From: Pseudomonadota bacterium
GTDB lineage: Archaea > Thermoplasmatota > SW-10-69-26 > JACQPN01 > JAJPHT01
Length of the DNA stretch: 64,000 nucleotides
Direction of reading: 5' to 3'
NCBI GenBank assembly: GCA_021325135.1
Contig: JAJPHT010000020.1
Location: 87,377-151,376, forward strand
The notes under the pieces were generated by a model, which saw only the letters and a program-made list of their open reading frames with translations, made no database searches and was not told the origin of the DNA. Of the stretch, positions 49,127-57,149 are shown one piece after another (the first letter of the stretch is position 1; each line of letters starts with the position of its first letter). Made by a program: the position numbers and the translations under genes.

Positions 49127-50725
49127 ATGGCCCCTCCCGCGTTCGAGAACGAGAACACCGTCTTTCGCATGGCCCAGGCGGGGAAGACGGCCGAGCTGGA
49201 CCGCGAGTACGAGGAGGCGCTCGCCACGCTGCGCAAGCGCGCGGGCGAGGGCCTGCCCATGCTGGTGGCGGGCAAGGAGGTCCGCCACCCGGCGACGTTC
49301 GACGACCACGACCCGGCGACCGGCGATGTCATCGCGCGCTTCCCCAAGGGGACGGCGGCCGACGTGGACGCGGCGGTCAAGGCGGCCAAGGCGGCGCAGC
49401 CCGCCTGGGAGCGCCTGGGGTGGGAGGGCCGCGCCGCGGTCTTCGAGAAGGCGGCGGGGATCATGCGCCGCGAGCGCCCCATGCTGGCCGCCCTCATGAC
49501 GCTGGAGAACGGCAAGAACCGCGTCGAGGCGTACTACGACGTGGACGAGGCCATCGACTTCCTGAAGTACTACGCCTGGCAGATGCGCGAGCACAAGGGG
49601 TACGTCGTCCCCTTGGGGAAGCCCTTCCCCGACGAGACGTGCGTCTCCGTCATGCGCCCCTGGGGCGTCTTCGCCGTCGTCGGGCCGTTCAACTTCCCCG
49701 TCGCCATCCCCACGGGCATGACCGCGGGCGCGCTGATCACCGGCAACGCCGTCGTGCTCAAGCCCGCCAGCGACACGCCCTGGTGCAGCCACGAGGTCGT
49801 GCGCATCCTCCACGAGGCGGGCGTGCCCAGGGAGGTCCTCTCGCTGGTGACGGGCGGCGGCCGCGAGGTGGGCCAGCCCCTGATCGACCACCCGCAGGTG
49901 GACGGCCTCGTCTTCACCGGCAGCCGCGACGTGGGCATGCGCAACTACCAGGCGTTCGTCGGCAAGCGGCCGCGCCCCTACATCGCGGAGATGGGCGGCA
50001 AGAACGCCACCGTCGTCACGCGCAACGCCGACCTGGAGAAGGCCGCGACGGGCGTCGTCAAGAGCGCCTTCGGCTTCGGCGGCCAGAAGTGCAGCGCGAC
50101 CTCCCGCGTCTACGTCCACGAGTCGGTGCACGACGCCTTCGTCGCGAAGCTCACCGAGAAGGCGAGGAAGCTCCACGTCGACATGCCCTGGAAGAAGGAG
50201 GCGGACCTGGGCCCCGTCATCAACGCGGGCGCCGTCGAGACGTTCGAGGCCGCCGTCGCCGCCGCGAGGAAGGCGGGCGGCCAGTTCGTCGCGGGCGGGC
50301 GCGTCCTCAAGGAGGGCCCCCTCGCCAAGGGCCACTTCGTGGAGCCCACCGTCGTCGTGGGCCTCCCGCTGGACCACGAGGCGTTCCGCCAGGAGTACTT
50401 CGTCCCCTTCGTCGCCGTGGGCAAGTACCACGACAACGAGCAAGCGGTCCGCGAGGTCAACGCGGCGGACTACGGCCTCACCTTCGGCGTCGTGAGCAGC
50501 GACCCCGAGGAGGTGCAGTGGTTCTTCGACCGCGTCGAGGCCGGCGTGCAGTACGCCAACCGCGACCGCGGCAGCAGCACCGGCGCCATGGTGGGCGGGC
50601 AGTCCTTCGGCGGCTGGAAGTTCAGCGCCACCACCGACCGCGGCGCGGGCGGCCCCTGGTACCTCACGCAGTTCCTCCGCGAGCAGAGCCGCACCTACGC
50701 GGGCGGCATGCGGCCGCCGCAGTAG
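49127..50725 (+). CDS. Aldehyde dehydrogenase, 1-pyrroline-5-carboxylate dehydrogenase type
   Basis: Encodes 532 aa. The NAD-dependent aldehyde-dehydrogenase fold is complete: FPVAIPTGMTAGALITGNAV, the Glu-containing loop EMGGKNATVV (about 287), the catalytic Cys in FGFGGQKCSA (about 321), and GLTFGVVSSDPEEVQWF. Its length and the C-terminal GGQSFGGWKFSATTDRGAGG match L-glutamate-gamma-semialdehyde (P5C) dehydrogenase, the second step of proline breakdown. No proline dehydrogenase is adjacent, so the substrate is inferred from similarity only. It is divergent from the THEP1-like gene. Confidence 0.88.
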   Translation: MAPPAFENENTVFRMAQAGKTAELDREYEEALATLRKRAGEGLPMLVAGKEVRHPATFDDHDPATGDVIARFPKGTAADVDAAVKAAKAAQPAWERLGWEGRAAVFEKAAGIMRRERPMLAALMTLENGKNRVEAYYDVDEAIDFLKYYAWQMREHKGYVVPLGKPFPDETCVSVMRPWGVFAVVGPFNFPVAIPTGMTAGALITGNAVVLKPASDTPWCSHEVVRILHEAGVPREVLSLVTGGGREVGQPLIDHPQVDGLVFTGSRDVGMRNYQAFVGKRPRPYIAEMGGKNATVVTRNADLEKAATGVVKSAFGFGGQKCSATSRVYVHESVHDAFVAKLTEKARKLHVDMPWKKEADLGPVINAGAVETFEAAVAAARKAGGQFVAGGRVLKEGPLAKGHFVEPTVVVGLPLDHEAFRQEYFVPFVAVGKYHDNEQAVREVNAADYGLTFGVVSSDPEEVQWFFDRVEAGVQYANRDRGSSTGAMVGGQSFGGWKFSATTDRGAGGPWYLTQFLREQSRTYAGGMRPPQ

Positions 50726-50790
50726 GCCCCCGGCTGCGCCCGCGCAACGCTCTTCGCCGCTCCGCCGCGTCGTCGGGGCGAGGGAGTCCC

Positions 50791-51084
50791 CTGAAGGTCC
50801 TGCTCGTCGCGCTCAGCCTCGCCTGCTTCACGCTCGCCCCCCTGGCCGCCGCCTCGTCCGCCAGCGTCTGCACGCCGAACACCTCCGAGTGGAACGCCTG
50901 CGTCGAGGGCGGGTGCGTCATCCTTGACGGGCCCACGATCCACGCCCAGCCCTGCCCGGGCCGGCTCATCACGGTGCCCACGCTCTGCACGCCGCGCCTG
51001 GGCCAGGTGTGGATCTGCGAGGGCAACGGATGCGTCTCGGTGGACGGGCCCGCGCTGCACGAAGGGTTCTGCCCGCTGCCCTGA
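50791..51084 (+). CDS. Secreted protein of two Cys-rich repeats, CTG start likely
   Basis: Encodes 97 aa. After a signal peptide (LKVLLVALSLACFTLAPLAA) come two copies of a module of about 33 residues: C-T-P, W-x-C, G-x-CV, DGP, H and CP recur in order, e.g. CVILDGPTIHAQPCP and CVSVDGPALHEGFCP. The frame has no ATG, GTG or TTG before the signal; CTG at 50791 has GAGGGAG five bases upstream. Probably exported and stabilised by disulfides. No known family. Confidence 0.7.
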   Translation: MKVLLVALSLACFTLAPLAAASSASVCTPNTSEWNACVEGGCVILDGPTIHAQPCPGRLITVPTLCTPRLGQVWICEGNGCVSVDGPALHEGFCPLP

Positions 51085-51168
51085 GGCCCGCTGCGCTAGC
51101 AGGCGGGGGCGCTTGGAAGACATCTGAACCCTCGCCACGGAGAGGCTTCAAGACGCGGTTCACGATGA

Positions 51169-52200
51169 ATGGCCAAGGCCGATCGAATGGGATTCCGTGG
51201 GATGGGGCTGGTCGTCGCCGCGCTGATGCTGCTCCCCTTCCTGCCCACGAGCGCGGCGGAAAGCATTGACGTCCCCGGGGTCGTCCGCCTGGAGGGGCCG
51301 ACCGTCGCCCAGATGGAATCCATCGACGGCATCGATGCCTTCGTCGTGCCCGACCTCGCGAAGGGCATCCTGGTGAAGCTGGACGCTCCCGAACCCTTCT
51401 CCCAGGTCTGCTACGTCACCAAGTCCCCCTTTGGCGCTTTGCCTCACGCGCCGGTCGTGGACGATCCCCAGTGCCGGGACGAGGACCACCTCTCGCTGGA
51501 AGCGCAAGGGGCGTCCCAGGGCCCACGGGACTACGTGGCCACCTACATCCACCCCATGGAGATGGGCCACATGAGGGCGACCCTCCAAGGGCGCGCGCTC
51601 CAGGCCGAGGTCCTCCAGACCAGCCTCGTCAGCAGCCGCGGCTCCGACGGCACCTCTCCCGGGGACCCCGAGACCGACGAGGGCTACTTCGTGACCCTCA
51701 ACAAGCCGCGCGTCCTGCTCTCCGGCGTCGCCGACCTCCACGCGGCCTTCACGGGCTGCCTCAAGATCCATGGGCTCACCGTGTACACGCGGTCCTCCAG
51801 CGGCGCGCGCTCGTACGAAACGGGCGAGCCCTCCTCGTCGGGGCCCATCCCGCGCGGCCCAAGCTGGCTCTACGTCTGCGTCCACGAGGCCACCCTGACG
51901 ATCAAGGGCCAGTCGCCCCTCGTCGCCGCATCGCCTTCCATTGAGGCCGCGACGCAGGGCACCCTTCGCTCCCACGGCTCGCCCAGCGAGATCGCGGGCG
52001 ACCTCTCGTGGCAGCTTTCGGCGAATGGCCTTGGAGGCGTGCTCAACGTGGGGGTGAGGACGATGGGCGCGGCCCAGGGAACGGCCTCGCCCCAGGCGTC
52101 GTGGCTCCCTCTCTCTGCGGGCCTGGGCGTGGTGGGCGTCGCCTTGGTCGGAGGCTCGGGGCTCGTCCTGCACCGGCAGCGCAGACGCCAAGGCCCTTGA
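51169..52200 (+). CDS. Surface protein with signal peptide and C-terminal anchor
   Basis: Encodes 343 aa. An N-terminal signal ends near TSAAES and a C-terminal hydrophobic helix (LSAGLGVVGVALVGGSGLVL) is followed by HRQRRRQG, giving a type I membrane protein with a large outer domain of about 270 residues. Cys pairs (VCYV, QCRDE, GCLKI, VCVHE) and strand-like segments suggest a beta-sandwich. No family is recognised. It ends seven bases before the convergent TerB-like gene. Confidence 0.7.
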   Translation: MAKADRMGFRGMGLVVAALMLLPFLPTSAAESIDVPGVVRLEGPTVAQMESIDGIDAFVVPDLAKGILVKLDAPEPFSQVCYVTKSPFGALPHAPVVDDPQCRDEDHLSLEAQGASQGPRDYVATYIHPMEMGHMRATLQGRALQAEVLQTSLVSSRGSDGTSPGDPETDEGYFVTLNKPRVLLSGVADLHAAFTGCLKIHGLTVYTRSSSGARSYETGEPSSSGPIPRGPSWLYVCVHEATLTIKGQSPLVAASPSIEAATQGTLRSHGSPSEIAGDLSWQLSANGLGGVLNVGVRTMGAAQGTASPQASWLPLSAGLGVVGVALVGGSGLVLHRQRRRQGP

Positions 52201-52207
52201 TCCGACG

Positions 52208-52609
52208 CTACGCCTCGCGCAGCCGCATGGCGACCACGTCGAGGATCTGCTGCGCCTGCGCCGCGGGCAGCTGGAGCGCCTTCGCGGCGCGGGCGAGGTA
52301 GTCGTCCTCCTCGGGGGCGACCTCGCCGTCGGCGGCCACGATCTCCGCCGCAATGACGAACGCGGTGGGGCGCAGCGCAGGCGCGATGGCGGAGGCCCAC
52401 TCGCGGAGCACGACGTCCACGCCGCGCTCGCGGGAGGCCGCGGCGAGGCGCGCGAGCACGCGGCCCAGGCCGTCCTCGTCCACGTCGCTGAAGAGGGGGT
52501 ACTGGAGAAGGCGCTCGCGGAGCACCTCGTCCTCCTCCTGCGCGATGACGCCGTCGGCGAACATCGCCAGGAGCGCCACGCCGGCCACGCCCTCGCGGTC
52601 GGTCCACAT
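52208..52609 (-). CDS. TerB-like (tellurite resistance B family) protein
   Basis: Encodes 133 aa, all helical, with two TerB-type halves: GVALLAMFADGVIAQEEDEV and FVIAAEIVAADGEVAPEEDD. The pattern A-x-(A/M)-(F/A)-AD-G-(V/E)-(I/V)-x2-EE-x-(D/E), repeated, is the acidic metal-site core of TerB. Such proteins bind cations and link to stress responses, but the true role is open. The gene lies downstream of two small membrane-protein genes on the same strand and may form a unit with them. Confidence 0.85.
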   Translation of the reverse strand: MWTDREGVAGVALLAMFADGVIAQEEDEVLRERLLQYPLFSDVDEDGLGRVLARLAAASRERGVDVVLREWASAIAPALRPTAFVIAAEIVAADGEVAPEEDDYLARAAKALQLPAAQAQQILDVVAMRLREA

Positions 52610-52636
52610 GGGGGCTTGCAGCGCGCGGAGGGCGCT

Positions 52637-52828
52637 TCACCCTGCCGCTCGGCCCCGCGGCGCGAGCCACTGGGGAAGCTCCGAGAGGACGACGAACGCG
52701 GCGGCCGCGGCGCAGAGGCCCCACGCGAAGGAGCCCTCCGCGCCGGCCATGGCGGCGAGGATCGCGGCGAGGCCCAGGACCGAGGCCATGCAGACGCACA
52801 GGAATCGGGCGAGGATCGTGCGCGTCAC
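52637..52828 (-). CDS. Small two-helix membrane protein (63 aa)
   Basis: Encodes 63 aa with two hydrophobic helices (LARFLCVCMASVLGLAAILAA and FAWGLCAAAAAFVVLSELPQ) and a basic end. The GTG start overlaps the stop of the upstream membrane-protein gene (GTGA), so the two are translationally coupled. Two small membrane proteins ahead of a TerB-like protein could form a membrane complex. No family recognised. Confidence 0.6.
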   Translation of the reverse strand: MTRTILARFLCVCMASVLGLAAILAAMAGAEGSFAWGLCAAAAAFVVLSELPQWLAPRGRAAG

Positions 52829-53052
52829 CCCGCGTGGCGGGCCCCGAGGACCCGGGCGTTCAGGAGCCAGCCCCCCGCGAGACCGCCCACCCAGCAGGCC
52901 AGCCCTTCCCCGAAGAGCTCCCACTGCGTGGCGCGGTCCGCGCCCAGGAGCATGGCGCCCACGGCCGCGGCGAAGAGCGCGACGGAGGCCATGACGAGGA
53001 GCGCGGGGAGCAGGAGCCCCGCCGCGCGCCAGAGCGTGTCGGCCGAACCCAT
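52825..53052 (-). CDS. Small two-helix membrane protein (75 aa)
   Basis: Encodes 75 aa with two hydrophobic helices (AAGLLLPALLVMASVALFAA and LACWVGGLAGGWLLNARVLG). It is first in a three-gene minus-strand run with the next small membrane protein and the TerB-like gene. The 62-base gap upstream is shared with divergent trm1. Function unknown. Confidence 0.65.
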   Translation of the reverse strand: MGSADTLWRAAGLLLPALLVMASVALFAAAVGAMLLGADRATQWELFGEGLACWVGGLAGGWLLNARVLGARHAG

Positions 53053-53114
53053 GGCGCTCCCGTGCGCGGGCGCCGCCTGATGGGTTGTGGTACACCGGGG
53101 GAAGCCGCGGCTTT

Positions 53115-54290
53115 ATGGCGCGGGCGCGCCGTCGCGCCGCCGTGAGCGGCGAAGCGTCCTTCGTGGTCGTGGAGGAGGGCAAGGCGCGCGTCAAGGTCCC
53201 CGCGGCGGAGCGCACGGAGCGCGGCCCGGGCAACAAGGAGGACGCGGCCGTCTTCTACAACCCCGCCATGGCGACGAACCGCGACCTCGCGACGCTCCTC
53301 ATGGCCGCACGGGCGCAGCCGGGTTGGACCGTGCTCGACGGCCTCGCCGCGTCGGGCCTGCGCGGCCTGCGCTACGCGCTGGAGACCGGCGTTCCCCTCG
53401 CGCTGGAGATGAACGACTGGAACCCCGTCGCGGCGCGCACGCTGGAAGAGAACGCCAAGATGAACGGCGTCGAGGCCAAGGTGACCCGCCGCAACCTCGC
53501 GGCGCTCCTCCAGGAGCAGGTCTGGGACGTGGTGGAGCTGGACCCCTTCGGCAGCCCCGCGCCCTTCCTCGACGGCGCCACGCGCGCGGTGCGCGACGGC
53601 GGTCTTCTCGGGGTCACGGCCACCGACACGACGGGCCTCGCGGGCGTCTTCCCGCGCGTGTGCCGCCGCCGCTACGACGCGGAGCCCATGCACGGCGAGC
53701 TGGGCCACGAGGTCGCGCTGCGCATCCTTGCAGGCTCCGTCGCGCGCCAGGCCGCGAAGCACGAGGTCGCGTTCACGCCCATCTTCAGCCATGCCACGGA
53801 CCATTATTACCGCATCACGCTCCAGGCCCGCCGCGGCGCGCAGCGCGCGGACGCGGCGCTGGAGAGCGTCGGCCATCTGATATCATGCCCCGCGTGCGGG
53901 CACCGCTCGTTCTCGGAGGAGCGAAGCTGCCCCGAGTGCGGCGGCCCCGTGCGCGTCGCCGGCCCCCTGTGGACGGGCCCCATGCTGGACGTCGCGACGA
54001 CGGACGCCATGCAGGCCAAGGTGCCCACGGCCACGCTGGCGCGCTGGCGCGAGACGCGGCACCTTCTCAACGTGCTATCAGGCGAGGCGCGCGCGCCGCC
54101 GCTCTACTACGACATCCACAAGGCAGGCGAGCGGCTCAAGGTCGGCTCGCCCAGCACGGCCAAGGTCGTGGGGGCCCTCGCGCAGATGGGGCGCGTGGCG
54201 TGGAGCGTCCACTTCAACCGCCTCGCCATCCGCACCGACGCCACGGCGAAAGAGATGAACGAGGCGGTGCGCATGGCCTCCCTGGGATAG
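53115..54290 (+). CDS. trm1: tRNA (guanine(26)-N(2))-dimethyltransferase Trm1
   Basis: Encodes 391 aa and methylates G26 of tRNAs using S-adenosylmethionine. Features are VFYNPAMATNRDLATLL near the start, the SAM loop VLDGLAASGLRGLRYALE, and the catalytic ELDPFGSPAPFLDGA. A C-terminal zinc knuckle with CPACG and CPECGG follows, as does TGPMLDVATTDAMQ. Trm1 of this form is archaeal/eukaryotic. The ATG at 53115 is preferred; a GTG at 53085 lies in the divergent promoter region. The next gene starts one base after its stop. Confidence 0.95.
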   Translation: MARARRRAAVSGEASFVVVEEGKARVKVPAAERTERGPGNKEDAAVFYNPAMATNRDLATLLMAARAQPGWTVLDGLAASGLRGLRYALETGVPLALEMNDWNPVAARTLEENAKMNGVEAKVTRRNLAALLQEQVWDVVELDPFGSPAPFLDGATRAVRDGGLLGVTATDTTGLAGVFPRVCRRRYDAEPMHGELGHEVALRILAGSVARQAAKHEVAFTPIFSHATDHYYRITLQARRGAQRADAALESVGHLISCPACGHRSFSEERSCPECGGPVRVAGPLWTGPMLDVATTDAMQAKVPTATLARWRETRHLLNVLSGEARAPPLYYDIHKAGERLKVGSPSTAKVVGALAQMGRVAWSVHFNRLAIRTDATAKEMNEAVRMASLG

Positions 54291-54291
54291 C

Positions 54292-55326
54292 ATGGACGCG
54301 GACCTGGCCATCGTGGGCGGCGGCGTCATGGGCCTCGCCACCGCGTGGGCCGCCGCGCGCGCCGGCGCCTCCGTCGTCCTCGTCGACCCGCTGCCCCGCG
54401 ACAACGACCGCAACGCCTCCAACGACACGAGCAAGATCTTCCGCTACGCCTACGCCCGCGACCGCGAGATGGTCCTCCTCGCCAAGCGCGCGCTGCCCCT
54501 CTGGCGCCAGCTGGAGAAGGAGAGCGGCGCATCGATCCTGCATCAGCAGGGGCTCGTCCTCTTCGGCGGCTCCGGGGGCTTCGCGGACCAGAGCGCGCGC
54601 ACGCTCCTGGAGATGGGCGAGCCCGCCGAGGTCGTCGAAGGCCCCGCCCTCTCGCGTTTCCCCTTCCACGGCCTCCCGCGCGCGGTCGTCGACCCCCACG
54701 GCGGCTGGCTCGACCCGCCCGCCGCCCTGCGCGCCTTCGAGGAGCAGGCCCTCGCCCACGGCGCGCAGGTGAGGCGCGGCGTCGGCGCCACCGCCGTCTC
54801 CGAAGGCCGCGTCGCGCTCGCGGACGGCTCCGTGATATCATCGCGCTCCGTGGTCGTGGCGGCGGGCCCCCACGCGCCGCGCCTGCTCCCCTTCCTGAGG
54901 CCGCGCATCCGCGTCACGCGCCAGGTGGAGCTCTACTTCCGCGCGCCCGAAGGGCTCCCCGCCATCCCCGTCTTCGCCGCCATGGAGGAGGGCTTCTACG
55001 GCTTCCCCGCGCAGGAGGGGCTCGTCAAGGTCGCGGACCACCGCAAGGGGCCCGGCGTCCTGAACCCGGACGCCCCGCGTCCTCCAGCGACCGCGCAGGA
55101 GGAGGCCGCCGCCCGGGCGTGGCTGCGCCAGCGCCTGCCCGCCCTCGCGGAGGCGCCCCTCGCGCGCTCGCGCGTGTGCCTCTACGACAACACGCCCGAC
55201 GACCGCTTCGTCCTCTCCCCCGCGCCGGGCATGCCGCGCGTCTTCGTGGGCGCGGGCTTCTCGGGGCACGGGTTCAAGTTCGCGCCGGCGGTGGGCGAGG
55301 CGCTTGCGGGCATGGCGCTGCGCTAG
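54292..55326 (+). CDS. FAD-dependent sarcosine-oxidase-like protein
   Basis: Encodes 344 aa. The FAD-binding Rossmann motif is [19 protein letters not shown] (residues 8-26). Other features match monomeric sarcosine oxidase/N-methyltryptophan oxidase: [45 protein letters not shown] and the C-terminal [21 protein letters not shown] binds FAD covalently through a Cys in CLYTxTPDxxF, and the Cys is present here. It should oxidise a secondary amine to an aldehyde and hydrogen peroxide. It is co-transcribed with trm1 (1-base gap). Confidence 0.9.
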   Translation: MDADLAIVGGGVMGLATAWAAARAGASVVLVDPLPRDNDRNASNDTSKIFRYAYARDREMVLLAKRALPLWRQLEKESGASILHQQGLVLFGGSGGFADQSARTLLEMGEPAEVVEGPALSRFPFHGLPRAVVDPHGGWLDPPAALRAFEEQALAHGAQVRRGVGATAVSEGRVALADGSVISSRSVVVAAGPHAPRLLPFLRPRIRVTRQVELYFRAPEGLPAIPVFAAMEEGFYGFPAQEGLVKVADHRKGPGVLNPDAPRPPATAQEEAAARAWLRQRLPALAEAPLARSRVCLYDNTPDDRFVLSPAPGMPRVFVGAGFSGHGFKFAPAVGEALAGMALR

Positions 55327-56464
55327 CGCGCAGGCGCCGCAGCCGCGGGAGCGCGGAGAGCGACGCCAGCGCGAGGGTCGCCAGGAGCGCGGCCGTCTTG
55401 GCCGCTTCGGGCCACGGCGCGTGCCGCACGCCGTCGAGCACCAGGGCGAGGCCCGCGCCCAGGAGCAGCTTCACGGCGACCTTCGCGGCCTTGGCGCGCG
55501 CCCAGCCCGCGCTGGAGATGGCCTGCGCGGAGGCCGCCGCGGCGCCGGCCCCCAGCGAGACGGCCCACGGCAGCGCGGGGCCCGCCACGAGCAGCGCCGC
55601 CGTGCCCGCGAGGAAGGCGGGGTACGTCGTGAAGCACCCGACGCAGAGGCGCACGCCTTTCACGACGTAGACGTCGGCGCGGAACGGGTCGCCGGGCGGG
55701 TGGTGCGCGAAGAGGCGATCCCACCGCTCGCGGCGCGTGGCGGCCAGGTGCGGCGGGCCCTGCGCGCACGCCGCAGGAAGGAGGAGGGCGGCGCAGGCGC
55801 AGCCTCCGCAGTTGCCGCACCCGCCGCAGCTCCCGCACCCTTGGCAACCGCAATCGCCGCAGCCGCAGTTGCCGCACCCGCAGTCGCCGCAGCCTTGGCA
55901 CCCGCACCCTTGGCATCCGCAGTCCCCGCATTGGCCGCAGCCCTGGCATCCGCAGTTCCCGCACCCCTGGCAGCCGCAGCCGGGGGCGTTGCAACCGGAG
56001 CAGTCCGGGCAGCCCGCGGCCGAGGAGGGGGACCCCGCGGTGGGGGCCGAGGGCGCGCTGGCGGGGCGGCTGACCTGGAGCCCCATGCAGCAGAGCAGGA
56101 GGACGAGGATGGGGAGCACGAGGAAGGCGCCCAGGTGGACGAGGCCCAGCACGAGGCCCGCGATGGCGAGGCCGCGGCCCACCATCTGGCCCTGGCTGCG
56201 CCGCACGTCGCCGGCGCCGCGCACGCCGTAGAGGATCGCCAGGCCGGAGAGGACCAGCGCCCCCGCCAGGAAGATCGCGACGTCGCCCACGAGCCAAAGC
56301 AGCGTGAGGCCCCACGCCACGAGCCCCAGCACGAAGGCGACGCGGGCGGCGCGGGAGGGAAGCGGCGCAGGGGGCGGCTTGTCGTCCGCCACGACGGTGA
56401 ACTCCACCGGGCGCGGGGGCGGCGGGTCGCCGGCCACCCCGAAGTCGTCCTCCTCCTCGCGCAC
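55274..56464 (-). CDS. DUF4190 / Cys-Gly-repeat / DUF2085 fusion membrane protein
   Basis: Encodes 396 aa from GTG 56464. Residues 1-30 are acidic. About 45-130 is a DUF4190-like membrane unit ([20 protein letters not shown] ... [17 protein letters not shown]). About 155-225 is an unusual run of C-G-x-C-G-C and G-C-Q-G-C-G units holding roughly 30 Cys. From about 240 a DUF2085-like membrane domain follows, with HHPPGD and [15 protein letters not shown]. The whole is one uninterrupted frame. The repeat could bind metal or cross-link. The C-terminus overlaps the convergent oxidase gene by 53 bases. Confidence 0.8.
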   Translation of the reverse strand: MREEEDDFGVAGDPPPPRPVEFTVVADDKPPPAPLPSRAARVAFVLGLVAWGLTLLWLVGDVAIFLAGALVLSGLAILYGVRGAGDVRRSQGQMVGRGLAIAGLVLGLVHLGAFLVLPILVLLLCCMGLQVSRPASAPSAPTAGSPSSAAGCPDCSGCNAPGCGCQGCGNCGCQGCGQCGDCGCQGCGCQGCGDCGCGNCGCGDCGCQGCGSCGGCGNCGGCACAALLLPAACAQGPPHLAATRRERWDRLFAHHPPGDPFRADVYVVKGVRLCVGCFTTYPAFLAGTAALLVAGPALPWAVSLGAGAAAASAQAISSAGWARAKAAKVAVKLLLGAGLALVLDGVRHAPWPEAAKTAALLATLALASLSALPRLRRLRASAAPCPQAPRPPPART

Positions 56465-56499
56465 GCCAGGCCAAAGCGGGCGCGCGAGATGAACGTTCC

Positions 56500-56952
56500 T
56501 CAGGCGATGCCGCGCGCGAGGAGGAGGCCCGCCGCGCCCAGCGCGAGGAGGGCCTCGGCGCCCGCGAAGCGCCAGTCCCCGAAGTAGCGCCGCAGGTAGC
56601 CCAGGAAGGGCTCGCGCTCGACGCCCGGCAGCAGGCGGAGCCCGTAGATCCTCGTGGAGAACGGGTTGAGCCTCAGGCCGTACTCCCACACGTCCAGCGA
56701 GAAGTGCAGCATGCATCCCGCGAGGACCCACCACGCCAGGGGCCAGACGAGGGCGACCGGGACCAGCGCCGCCGCGACCACGGGCGGGCAGTGGGAGAGG
56801 AACGTCCGATGGTTGCGCCCCGTGAGCAGCTGAAGAGAGAAGTCCCAGTCGGTGAGGACGCTGGCCAGCACCAGCGCGGCGAAGGGCGCGCCGTGCAGCC
56901 CGAGGGCGAGCCCCACGAGGAGGCCGCTGGTGAGGTGCGCGGAGGCGAACAC
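56500..56952 (-). CDS. DUF457/YdjM-like membrane-bound metal-dependent hydrolase
   Basis: Encodes 150 aa with about four membrane helices. The pattern AHLTSG, then VLTDWDF, then NHRTFLSH, then [12 protein letters not shown] follows the DUF457/YdjM layout, where conserved His/Asp residues near membrane helices are taken as a metal site. The start is GTG 56952. It lies 35 bases before the fusion protein on the same strand, so a single transcript is likely. Substrate unknown. Confidence 0.75.
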   Translation of the reverse strand: MFASAHLTSGLLVGLALGLHGAPFAALVLASVLTDWDFSLQLLTGRNHRTFLSHCPPVVAAALVPVALVWPLAWWVLAGCMLHFSLDVWEYGLRLNPFSTRIYGLRLLPGVEREPFLGYLRRYFGDWRFAGAEALLALGAAGLLLARGIA

Positions 56953-57116
56953 GCGACCGCCAACCGGCGGCCTCCACTTGAGGCTGCGTCCGCAGGGGCG
57001 GCGCTGGCAAGGGTGCCGCGCGCAGCATCGTGGCGCAGCGGGGCTTTCGGAGGGGGCAGGAGGACCGCGGGACAAGAAGGGGCCAGATGAACGTGCCGCC
57101 GGGTGTGGAGCGCGCC

Positions 57117-57124
57117 CTTTTATC
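57117..57124 (+). promoter_or_regulatory. TATA-like box of ubiD
   Basis: CTTTTATC lies 26-33 bases before the ATG at 57150, matching a leaderless promoter. Confidence 0.65.
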
Positions 57125-57149
57125 GCAGCCCGACGGTCGCCCCGCGAGC

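Noticed and set aside
55780..55990. Regularly spaced short repeats that might suggest a CRISPR array.
   Set aside because: They are codons of the Cys/Gly repeat within one gene, with no unique spacers and no cas genes in the window.
55737..56231. A plus-strand frame rich in Pro, Gln and His opposite the Cys/Gly repeat.
   Set aside because: It is the complement of the repeat region; the minus-strand frame has clear membrane domains on both sides.
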